Shown: positions 13,680-22,747 of the stretch, piece after piece
How the letters are laid out: each line of letters opens with the position of its first letter
Position numbering within the stretch: position 1 is the stretch's first letter
Assembly (NCBI GenBank): GCA_030272155.1
Contig: CP126198.1
Coordinates: forward strand, 2,728,001 to 2,792,000
Direction: 5' to 3'
Source: Tetradesmus obliquus
Taxonomy: Eukaryota > Chlorophyta > Chlorophyceae > Sphaeropleales > Scenedesmaceae
DNA length: 64,000 nt
Made by a program: the position numbers and the translations under genes
Notes under the pieces: generated by a model
The model's input: the letters and a program-made list of their open reading frames with translations, nothing else
What the model was told of the DNA's origin: nothing
Databases searched by the model: none

Positions 13680-14837
13680 CAGCTGCCATCATCAGCAACT
13701 GCAGCATTAGGTGTAGGTGGCCCCATGCTTGCATTGCTGGTGCTGGCCGTCGCTGCGCTGCTAGTGCTGTCTGGATGCAGCGTTGTGCCGCTGCTGCCAT
13801 TGCTGCTGCTGCTGCTGGGATCGATGCATGTTGCGTACGCACGAGCAACTGCATTTGCTGCCCCGATGGCCTTTGCGCCGTGACCATGCCGGCCTGCGGC
13901 TCCTGCTGCTGCTGCAATCGGCGGAGCTGCTGCTGCTGCCGCCACATGCGCATGCGCCGTCTGCCGTGCAGCATCCTCTGACATGGCTCGCAGCCTGCCC
14001 TCCAAAAACAATAGGCACTTTTCAAGATCTGTCGTCTCCTGATCAGATGACAGGTCGATGAAAGGCACGCCACGGCTGGTGTAGAAGTCTGTCACATCTT
14101 CCCTGACACTGTCCAGGTCACCTTTGATGAGGTCTGGCAGGTGAGACTCGCGCGCAGCAAAGGGGTCTGTGCCGGGGAGCATGACAGGTATCTGGTCGTA
14201 CAGGCGGTTGGCACCGCCATCTGCACAGATGCGTGTGGTAGCTGTTGTTGCAAGCAATGGCGGCAGTGGTGGTTGCACGACAGCAGCGGTGGCAGAGACA
14301 CAGCATGAGATCAGGTTTGTGATGGGCTGCATGGTGTGTAGCTGAAGCCAGAGCAACGTGGTGGAGGGCACAGATGAGCGTGACAGGTGATGTGCTTGCA
14401 GGACAGCATGCAAGACAAATCTGGTGTGGGGTGCACAAGTATGGGCTTGCCATGCTAAGTTGCTAAACTTCTAAGGAAGATGACCAGTTGGTGTTGCACA
14501 AGCAAGATGCACACCACAGCAGCACAATACAACAAAGGCTGGGTTGTGGGCGATGTTGCTGTACCGAGCTTCCCCTTAAAAAACAAACTGCTGCCAAGGG
14601 CTGGCAGGTTGAAGCAGCACAGGCTTTCGCACTGCTGGTTTTGCTGCTGCTCTGGTTGCTACCCACAATCCACTCCTCACCTCGCGCCCAGAGGTGTGCT
14701 GTTTGTGGGGGGAGCACATAGTTGAGCACAACCAGGTGCAGGTGTGTCGCTGGGCTGAGTGGGTCTGCTGACAAGAACTCGCTTGTGACTGTCTGCACGC
14801 TGCCATTATGACTAAGTGGCACAACACGGTGTGCCAT
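5606..14837 (-). CDS. TPK: Thiamine pyrophosphokinase (thiamin diphosphokinase)
   Basis: Transfers pyrophosphate from ATP to thiamine to make thiamine diphosphate. Coding exons on the minus strand are 14837-14681, 14241-13324, 13001-12769 and 5731-5606; phases match and give 477 residues. Family blocks appear in order: LVVLNYVLPP near the N-terminus; CADGGANRLYDQ, KGDLDSV and SSDQETTDLEKC (substrate and Mg-binding region); ILVLGALGGRLDHTLANLN across an exon junction; GLKWDLDNT; and, across a 7 kb intron, FRGLLSTSNIISSDSIEV near the C-terminus. Between EGRL and ILVLG lies an insert of about 200 low-complexity residues with poly-Gln, absent from compact homologues. The start could instead be the in-frame ATG at 14987, adding 50 residues that might be a targeting peptide. 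The gene diverges from the proteasome gene to its right. Sure of family and exons; start uncertain. Confidence 0.92.
8808..9752. mobile_element. Non-autonomous hAT-like DNA transposon
   Basis: The 945-base element begins TAGGGATGTGAA and ends with its exact reverse complement TTCACATCCCTA. It is flanked directly by the identical 8-base duplication CACATATG at 8800-8807 and 9753-9760. Eight-base target duplications and TAGGG-type termini are hallmarks of the hAT superfamily. Both subterminal regions (8822-8900 and 9605-9735) are packed with CCGTAGG/CCTACGG words in both orientations, as expected of transposase-binding repeats. The interior has no frame resembling a hAT transposase, so it would need one in trans. 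It sits in the TPK intron and interrupts the satellite-like repeat, so it is younger than the array. Confidence 0.85.
11285..11510. repeat. CTAG/GGCCTAGC-rich imperfect palindromic block
   Basis: About 225 bases unlike the surrounding repeat, composed of recurring CTAGCTGG, GGCCTTAGC, GGCCTAGC, CCTAGTAGGG and CTAAGG words in both orientations. This suggests a small fold-back element inserted in the intron. I could not define matching ends or a target duplication. Confidence 0.5.
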
Positions 14838-15867
14838 GCCAGCCCCTGCTGGAAGGCTGCGGCGTGCAACCTGGGCTGACAGGGAGGGGGCGTCCAAGCG
14901 CCCAGCCCACGCTGCACGCCGAATGGTGACGGTTTGACCTGCAGGAATCAGGAAGAGCAGCAGTCGCAAGAAGTTCAGCAGAGGCATAGATTGAGCAAGG
15001 GTGAGGTCTGCATAGCAGGTGTGCAGGCACTTGCCATGCTCAATGGTTGTGGTAAGAGCAAAGTCAGCAGGCTGCTGCTGCTGCTGCTCCTGTTCAGGAC
15101 GCTACTGAGCTGCTGCTAGCTCAGCGGCGCTTGTGTTTCGGTTTGATGTGATTTTCAAGCACAATCATCATGGGACAGAGGACGGGCCCTACCTTGCAAA
15201 ACTGCTGCTGTAAGACACTGGCTTGCTCGCAGGACACTGAGCATCGGCAAGGTGTCCACAGCTTGAGGAGTTCAGAGATCAGAGCTCTTTACTATACCAG
15301 TGCTAATGCAGTTAAGCTGCTAGCAGCTCAGGCGCGCACGACAGCAACCATAGCTCAGCTGTGGCTCGGCTTTCAGCGCGCGTAGTATTGTGCCTGTAGG
15401 TTGAAACATCAAACAGCAAGTTTGTCAACCATGGCCGCTCAGCCAGGAAATGGCGCTCAGTGCAACTGTCAGAACCCTGGTGCTGCATGTGATGAGTGTC
15501 TCGTGTCCTTGCAACGTGATGCCTTTTGATCGCTACGTTCATGCGGTTAGGCTATTGAATGTCATGCTTACATCACATGAAAAGAAACCACATCAACTTC
15601 ACCCGACACAACCGAACGGTGCATCCTCTGCTCCTGGCCTTTGTGATCTGTCCTGTCGTGCTTGCTATAGCGCTCGGAAGCATCACAAGAACCTTGAAAG
15701 TTACCATCAAGGTTTTCTGGAAGTAGCCTGACTTCCTTGTGCGCCCCTGCTGAGCGGCCAAGCTTTACCAGCAGCAGTAGCATAGCACAGTCTCTGCTTA
15801 CTGCTGCCTGCTTGGGCACAGCAGGCCCTTCCTGCGGTTGCTGATCAGCTGATCGACAGCGTAGAAG
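14838..15867. other. Divergent intergenic region between TPK and PSMB2
   Basis: Separates two head-to-head genes and should hold both promoters. It includes a possible in-frame N-terminal extension of TPK up to the ATG at 14987 and short CTG runs near 15070-15115. I recognise no further gene or clear core promoter element. Confidence 0.4.
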
Positions 15868-16523
15868 ATGGACTTCTTCATGGGCATAAAGGGCAAGGAC
15901 TTTGTCCTTGTCTGCGCAGACACCTCTGCAGTGCACTCCATCATCAGCATCAAGCAGGACGAAGACAAGATCATTCCTGTCGACACACACAAGGTCTTCT
16001 GCATAGCAGGAGAAGCAGGAGACCGCGTGCAGTTCTCCGAGTACATCATCGCAAACATCAAGCTGTACTCGCTGAGAAATGAAACTGGCTTAAGCACAAA
16101 GTCGGTGGCACACTATACGCGTGGGGAGCTTGCCACAGCTCTGAGGAAGGTATGTTGTTAGCAGGATAAGGATGCAACAGCAGCTGTAGGGCGCACACGC
16201 AGCAGCAGCATCTATCTGTGAAGCAATTGCTACCTATGTATGTTGAGTTGCAGATTGGGCCTGCGCAGCATCACTGCAGCCACCTGGGCTGGTGGCAATG
16301 GCTGCAGTGCGCAGAGTTTAACAATTACAAGAGATCGCAGTCATTTGTGGGGCGTGTGCATGAACAGCCTATGCATTCACTGCAGAATCATGTGTACATG
16401 CACGCGGCAGCCGGTTGCAGTTCAACTTGCCTGTCATTGCTCTTGGCCGCATTGCATGGCCACCTTCGTCCCATGCCGCTGTATCAGCCATGCGATGTGC
16501 AACCCGCTGTTGCCAAGCTTGAC

Positions 16524-16558
<35 letters not shown>

Positions 16559-17578
16559 TGCTGCGAATGTCACATCATTGCTTGCATGCATCCTGCAGTC
16601 GCCGTACCACTGCAACCTGCTGGTGGCTGGCTTTGACGAAGGCGTGGGCCCCTCGCTGTACTGGCTGGACTACCTAGCCACGCTGCACAAGGTCAACACG
16701 GGCGGCACAGGATACGGTGCGCCGCCACTATAACCATTACTGTCAGCAACCAGTAGCTGTGTGGGTGTGCTATAGCAGAAGAAAGTGCAGGACAATTTGT
16801 GATGCCAGGAGCAGCTGGGCCTTCTGCAGCAAATTGTGCGCTCTGCACAGCAGGCATGCGATTTGAGTCGAGAGCTGCCAGGGCTGGGTGCTGCCAGGTT
16901 CTGGTTTTGTTCCTCATTTCCTAGCAGCATGCAGTGTCGTTGTGATGGTTTTGACAGCTGCAGTTGGTGGGCTGCACTGCTCTGCATGGCGGCGAGGGGT
17001 TTTAGGCACAGCATACCACAAGCTTTGTGTTCAGCACACACTGCACGCATTCCATGTGCTTGTTAGCCGACAAAAAAACCACTCCCAGCAATTAGGCGGC
17101 TAGCGCAACAAGCAGTTAGGCGGCTAGCGCAGCAGCCACAGCTAATAAACAGTTGGTGCTTCTGTAAGCATGCCCAGTGTACACTTACTGTACATGTACC
17201 GTGCTTCACCACCCACACAGCTGCGCAGTACTCGCACCTCACGTGCACCTTGCGTTCTGCTTGCTGCTGGCTTTGCTCCACCTGCAGGCTCCTATTCTGC
17301 GCTGTCGCTGTTTGCCAAGATGTGGCGCCCTGACCTCACCCCGCGCTTCCGGCTTGCCTGCTTTGCTGTCTGCTGCTGACTCTGTTGCGCTTTCAGGATC
17401 ATACTTTGCGCTGTCGCTGTTTGACAAGATGTGGCACCCGGACCTCAGCGAGGACGAGGCCGTGGCCATGATGGAGGCGGGCATTGCAGAGATCAAGAAG
17501 CGGCTGGTGGTGGCGCCGCCGCATTACATCATCAAGGTGGTGGACAAGAACGGCGTGCGGGAGGTCAAGAAGGTGTGA
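15868..17578 (+). CDS. PSMB2: 20S proteasome subunit beta type-2 (PBD/PSMB2)
   Basis: Structural, non-catalytic beta4 subunit of the 20S proteasome core. Exons 15868-16149, 16599-16716 and 17397-17578 join in phase to 193 residues, near the usual 200. It starts directly with MDFFMGIKGKDFVLVCADTS, without a propeptide, as expected for this subunit, and lacks the N-terminal catalytic Thr. Diagnostic blocks are SAVHSIISIKQDEDKI, GEAGDRVQFSEYI, YTRGELATALRK, VAGFDEGVGPSLYWLDYLATL and SLFDKMWHPDLSEDEAVAMM. A TGTAA poly(A) signal follows at 17752. A decayed copy of the start of exon 3 sits 109 bases upstream of it. Identification is secure. Confidence 0.96.
17288..17340 (+). pseudogene. Decayed duplicate of the start of PSMB2 exon 3
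   Basis: After CTGCAG the sequence reads GSYSALSLFAKMWRPDLT, a near copy of GSYFALSLFDKMWHPDLS at the start of the true exon (17397). The copy keeps an acceptor and the right phase, but the similarity stops after about 53 bases and no GT donor follows. It looks like a non-functional junction duplication inside intron 2 rather than an alternative exon. Confidence 0.8.
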
Positions 17579-17751
17579 GGCAGGCCAGGAAAGTGTGAGG
17601 GAGGCCAAGGAGGTGTGGGGTTGCAGCAGTAGCTCGCACGAGTGCTGCTTCAGCAGCAAGCGTGCTGGGACGCATACGGGGGGGGGGGGGGGGGTGCTGA
17701 AAAGCATGGCAGCCTGGCAAAGTGGTTGATGCAGGGTTCATCCTGCTCTTT

Positions 17752-17756
17752 TGTAA
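17752..17756 (+). terminator. TGTAA polyadenylation signal of PSMB2
   Basis: TGTAA, the usual chlorophyte poly(A) signal, occurs 174 bases after the stop codon. A run of about 16 G lies between stop and signal, near 17680-17695. Confidence 0.6.
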
Positions 17757-19972
17757 ATTATCAATTGGACTGGCGTGAGCAAGGGGCGTGCAAGAGTGGC
17801 GCAGCATCTTGACGTATAGAAGCAGTTGTTGCGTGCCACACCGTGCCACGATGGCTGTTGCGGATACATATATCCCATGCTGCAGCTGGAGAAGCAACGT
17901 GTACTTGCAGTGGTATAACAGGCTCGCCCAATCAACCTTGGAAGTCACCATCTACGGCGGATGAGGTCATGGTCAGGATCATGGAACACGTTGCTTCAAG
18001 TTCAGCAGGGCACCACGCCCTTTCTTAGCTGCCACGAGACATTACTAATGTCTGCTAGTAGCAGGCCAGTCCACCGGAGCAGTTGTAACTAGTCAGCCAC
18101 ACCGCCGCTTTTGTGGCAGCATGCGGAACAGCAACAGAACAAGGCTGCTTCCATGCAGGTACCAAAGAGGAGCGCTGAGCGCCCGTTGTCTGGATAAGGA
18201 CGACACAATTGTAGATTAGACAGCTATGCCAGGAAAACTTGCAGGACAGCAGTCAGCGATGGGTACCAGGCTCTACCTGGCAAGCAGGCATACATGCAAC
18301 TCCCCACCTACAAATGCGACGCAGTTGTAGCACTGCTGCTTCTCCTGCTTCTTTGCGAGGAAAATATTTTCGCTGCACGTCTTTCCTGGAGGTGACCACT
18401 GAGGATGTCAATGACAACGCGTCACCAGGGCTACCTCAGAAATTACAAAAGAGCAGGAGACAGGCAGTGCCCGTTCCTCCTAGTCATCGTGGCCGCTGCG
18501 GGAACAGCACTGACAAGCTGTCGATGTGCTTGGAGGTAATACTAGAGCAAGTAACAGGAGGAGCAGCACATCTGTACATCTGAGTATGCCAGCAGCCATG
18601 GTGGCGAGGGGGCCTCCCTTCTAGATGTGAATAAGCATGGCGGGCACGGAGGAAATAAAAATACCTGAGTGCCAGTTTCCATCAAACAATCAACCGCTTT
18701 CGTTAGCGGGGCACATTATTCCGGCCGGGTAAAGGATCTCACCGCTTTGACACAGGTCCCAAGCCCTGCAGCAACACAACCCATAAAAGTGCCGGCACCA
18801 TGCAATGATCATGATGATGATGAAGGACGCATTTAAATCACTTAGTTATGTTGCATTGATGCCATTTCAGCATGTAATGTGTGCAAAATGTAATGTGTGC
18901 AACTCATTGTACTGCATGCCAGCAAAGCGCCCACCTGGGGATTTATTCACACACAACCTAGATGCTTTGAAATCCAGGAGCCGTAGCGGATTGCCAGCAT
19001 ACACTATAGCCTGCTTGCATGCACTGCATGCATTCAGCAGTCGCTGTTCAGTGTCAGCATCCAACTGCAATCATGCTGTCAACAAATTCTTGATACCCAA
19101 TGCATCAGCACCTAGCAATTGGTGGTCACACGGTGTTGCTGAAGCTCACAGCGACTAGGAAGAGATATCCAGGGCTGTTCAATAGTGTTTAGTCAATACG
19201 CAATACTTAGGGTACTTGATACTCAGTGCGTGATACGCAATACGCAGGTTGGAGCGTATTTATATGTGCCTAAATACACGCCAGTACGTGTTGTGCTGTA
19301 GTGAGCCCACAACAGCGCCAACACTATGTTGCGGTACAGCGGCAGTACAGCTATCAGCCTGCAGGCCTAGGATGTTCTTGATGTTTGCATCACCTGACAC
19401 ACAGCACTCCTGCCGGTGGAAGCGGCAAGGTGTCACATTAGACACAACTGCATCATGGCCCACGGGCCCAAGCGCGTGCACACTGACAACACGCAGCGCA
19501 CGCAACAACTGCTGGCGACTGACACAGTGCACATCTCCTGCAGCAACATAGTGTAGCAGCAAGTCTTGGATCAACCAAAAGCGGTATTGCATCTGCTGAG
19601 CAATTATTGTTTGGGTTCCTGTGCTAACTGCTGCCGTGGATGGAGACGTGATGGAGCACATTTGACACATTGCTGGCCAGCATCCATGGATGACCTCCAC
19701 GCAGCAGTGGCAGCAGTGGCAGCAAAAGCGCTCAGAGAAGCCACCCTGACTTTGCATTACTACTTTAGCTGACTGATCTAACTATTCAGCAGCTTCTGTA
19801 ATGGCTGATACGCTGTGTGCGCGATGCTGTGAGCCGTCATTTGTCATTCGAAAGGGGTGGCGACTACAAATAGCACATGTCACAGGTCTGAAAGCGAGAC
19901 TGTAGCCATGTATACTCATGGGTTCTGATTGTACCAATGCATTGTTTTTGCCATCCTGTTTATACTTTTAAA

Positions 19973-20400
19973 GAGTAGGTACAAACATGTACTCCAAGGT
20001 ACACACTGTGTACTCCTGGCAGGAGTACGCAGCAGTACAACAGTACATGGTACAAGCATGGCGGCATGGACAGCAGGGCCTCGGGTACAAGCTACGCATG
20101 GTGTGCAGGCGTGTGTACTCGCGTGTATGCGATGCAGTGTACCCAGGCAAGAGCCTTGAGTACGCATGGATACAAAGTACAGCTGCTGTTGATTTCTCGC
20201 CACCAATGTGAGTACAAAGGAATTGCTTGCGTAGAGCTTTGAGTTGTTGCCAGGGTTGGTATGCTGTTGTTCCCAACGGCAGGTGTTTCTGCCGAGCCAA
20301 ACGAGTACACAAAGCTACAGTCCTGCTTTCACACCCATTGCATGTACTCATTGTACAATGAGTCTACATGTAGACTACAATTATTTAGTCACCACCCCCC
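19973..20400. repeat. GTAC-rich interspersed repeat, copy 1
   Basis: Starts GAGTAGGTACA.AC.TGTACTC.AAGGTAC, carries a TTTCTGCCGAGCCA word and ends GTCACCACCCCCC. The same start, internal word and end recur in the same order at about 21530-21980. The interior is dense in GTACTC/GAGTAC and GTACAA words. No coding capacity was recognised. Probably a non-autonomous DNA element. Confidence 0.6.
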
Positions 20401-20611
20401 AGTCATTTGGGAACAGGGATTTAGCCAATACGCCAAACTTCTTCCTGAATAAGGCGTATATTTGGCGTAGTTTGCCTCTTATTGCACATTTGTCATATTC
20501 TTGTTTTTTGATACATGGTTCGCTGCCTAAAAGGGCGTGTTAAGCATCCCTGGAGGTATCCACATCCTTGCTGGCAGTGATGTCCACATCCTTGCTGGCA
20601 GCAGCGCGCCC

Positions 20612-20708
20612 ATGACACCCATCGACTTCAAAACCCGCGCTGTTTCTGCACTGCTGTCATCCTCCTGCACCGCCCGCAGCGGCAGCGGCAGCTCTGCCTC
20701 TGTCACAG
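20612..20708 (+). CDS. Possible orphan 5' coding exon
   Basis: An ATG at 20612 opens MTPIDFKTRAVSALLSSS followed by a Ser/Arg/Ala-rich stretch, ending at a plausible GTACGC donor after 20708 (97 bases, phase 1). The composition resembles a plastid transit peptide, and it lies upstream of and on the same strand as the plastid-protein exons that start at 22748. That exon begins in phase 0, so at least one further exon would be needed. This is only a candidate. Confidence 0.25.
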
Positions 20709-21240
20709 GTACGCCCTGCAGGTGCTGGCATGAGGGGCGAGCCTTTTTTTGTTGTTGTTACATGAGGGGCGAGCCTCCTGGATGTTGCGCTGTGCTTGCC
20801 ACACATTGACCCCGGCTTTGACGCCGGTGCCCAGACTGACCCGCAGACGGCAAGCCAGACAGCCGCGGCAGAAAGACGCCGCCAGGCGCCTGAGACCAAA
20901 GGCAAGGCAGACTGTTGGTAATGGGCCATTACTCTAACACACAGAAACGTTCTACACCTAAGCAAGTGTATCATTACCCATGTTTCGCAATCTACAACCA
21001 CAAGTCCGTACAACAAACAGGTTGGACGATGATGAGATGTTCTTCGATGTTTCCTCCCCCCCTTTGAGCCTCTCGTTGGCTCCTGACTGGGGTTCCCACT
21101 CCTCGTTGAGTGGAGCATGTAATGTAATGTAATGTAAACAGGCGCGCCTGTTTTTTTGTCAAACAGACGGGTAGAATTTGTGACAAAGAACCCAAATGTG
21201 TCACACCGGGAAGCACTGGCCAATTGGGGGCGGATTACAA

Positions 21241-21391
21241 ACCACCGTACGGGGGGAGGGGGGTGTCAGGGGAACGCGTGGTTTTTAGCCCCCATACCCC
21301 CTAAAGGAAAAGTGGCTTCTGCATGGGCGGTGGCTGCCGCATGGTTGGGCTCGACACCATACCCCCTCCCTCGAAAGTGCCCCCCCCCCCT
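21241..21391. repeat. G-run/C-run interspersed element, copy 1
   Basis: A G-rich left part (from about 21250) is followed by GCGTGGTTTTTAGCCCCC, a core reading AAGTGGCTTCTGCATGGGC and GGTTGGG, then AAGTGCCCCCCCCCC. The same order of words occurs at 51856-52069, about 30 kb away, with longer G and C tracts. No frame resembles a protein. Confidence 0.65.
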
Positions 21392-21990
21392 ATACAAAGG
21401 GGGTGGTGACTACACTTAGGTACGGTAACCAGTGTGGTAGCGGGCATGTACCCCTGTGTACCTAAGGGATCTGCTGGCACCAATATACTATATTTACTAT
21501 GCCCATTCTAATTCCAATTGGAATTGCAATGAGTAGGTACACACGTGTACTCTAAGGTACGCAGAGGTACAAAGTACAGGCCTGGCGGCCAGTGCAGGTC
21601 AACTTGAGGTACAAAGTGCACCTGCTGTGTACTTTGGTGTACCTAAGTGTACTTCAGTGTGAACGAAACCCTCAGAAACCCTAAACCCTTGAGCGCCAAA
21701 GTACGTGTTTGGGGTACACTCGGTGTACCTAAGCCACAGCCTTGAGTGCAAAAAGGTACAAAGTACAGCCATTATGCGATGTACAGCACTGGAGGAGGTA
21801 CAAAGTACAGGTCGAAAAGGCCGAAATTTCCAGGGGTACCGAATTTTGGTGTACCCAAGGTGGTTTTGGTGTGGGTGGCGTGTGCCAATTCTTTCTGCCG
21901 AGCCAGATCCCTTAAGTACACAGAGGTACATGCCTGCTACCACACTGGTTACAGTACTTAGGCGTAGTCACCACCCCCTTCCTATACAGT
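21391..21990. repeat. Inverted-repeat element, GTAC-rich family copy 2
   Basis: Arms of about 85-90 bases at 21391-21480 and 21897-21988 are inverted copies with only scattered mismatches. Both read GGGGGTGGTGACTAC, then GTAACCAGTGTGGTAGC, then GGCATGTACC, TGTGTAC and TAAGGGATCT inward. Between them lie GTACAAAGTACAG words and the same start and internal words as the copy at 19973. The structure is that of a small fold-back or terminal-inverted-repeat transposon. No clear target duplication was found. Confidence 0.7.
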
Positions 21991-22747
21991 AGTTTGTGGT
22001 TCGCTTCATGCTGCTGTCATCTGCTACGCATTGACTCGGACCACAACATGGAATGTATGTTTGTCAAGGTTTTGCTAGAACGTGGAGGTAGAAGCTTGCA
22101 GATCAACCACTGGTCCAGGTTGGACCTGGTGCCAGGCACCTGGCAAAGTCAAAACAGAAGGTCAAATGTAACGCCCTGCAGCAGTCGCACACTGAGCTGA
22201 AGATCTGCATCTGAGATCAATCACGAACGCTCACATCAGAGGCTTATGCTTGATAAGGCGATCCAAAGTTGTCGTTGAAGGCCTCGATCGCGCTGCTTCC
22301 ACGTACTGTACTTGCACACGAAGGACAACAACGAACGCTGATCGAACAGTTATATTTGATGCATCGTTGTTATTGACGTGCTTCTCTGATCTAGAACAAC
22401 TGGGCAACAAGCAGGCACTGGCCAGTCCGATCCACACTGTCTTTCACAAGCCAGACGTGGTTGTCAGAGCTTGAGGTCGTTTCAGATAGCTTTTTAGTAC
22501 ATTAGGGCAGGCGCTGTGCAGCATGCTGCTCCATGCGCGCACCTGCCAACTCTGGCAAACACCGCTGCGGCCTGGGGAACGCGTTTGCTCCAATAGTAGC
22601 GTGTTAAGTAGGCATCGGCGATTGAGGCAGCCTTTAGAGCGTCTGCAGCGCGCCATTGCCGCGCAGGTGCGCATGACACCATCTTGAGTGCAACAACAGC
22701 AGTTGGGTGGTGGTTCCTCTGGTTGGCTCACGCATGCCATTCTGCAG

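Larger units (their letters stand above)
17579..22747. other. Gene-poor, repeat-rich stretch
   Basis: Apart from the PSMB2 3' region and a possible short exon at 20612-20708, I find no convincing gene. It contains two copies of a GTAC-rich inverted-repeat element (19973-20400 and 21391-21990), a G-run/C-run element (21241-21391), four tandem TGTAA words near 21118-21137, and AT-richer DNA around 18600-19250. The 5' exons of the plastid-protein gene that begins visibly at 22748 must lie somewhere here. Confidence 0.45.

Noticed and set aside
15568-15990. 140-codon minus-strand frame across the PSMB2 start
   Set aside because: It is the antisense shadow of PSMB2 exon 1 and reads no known family.
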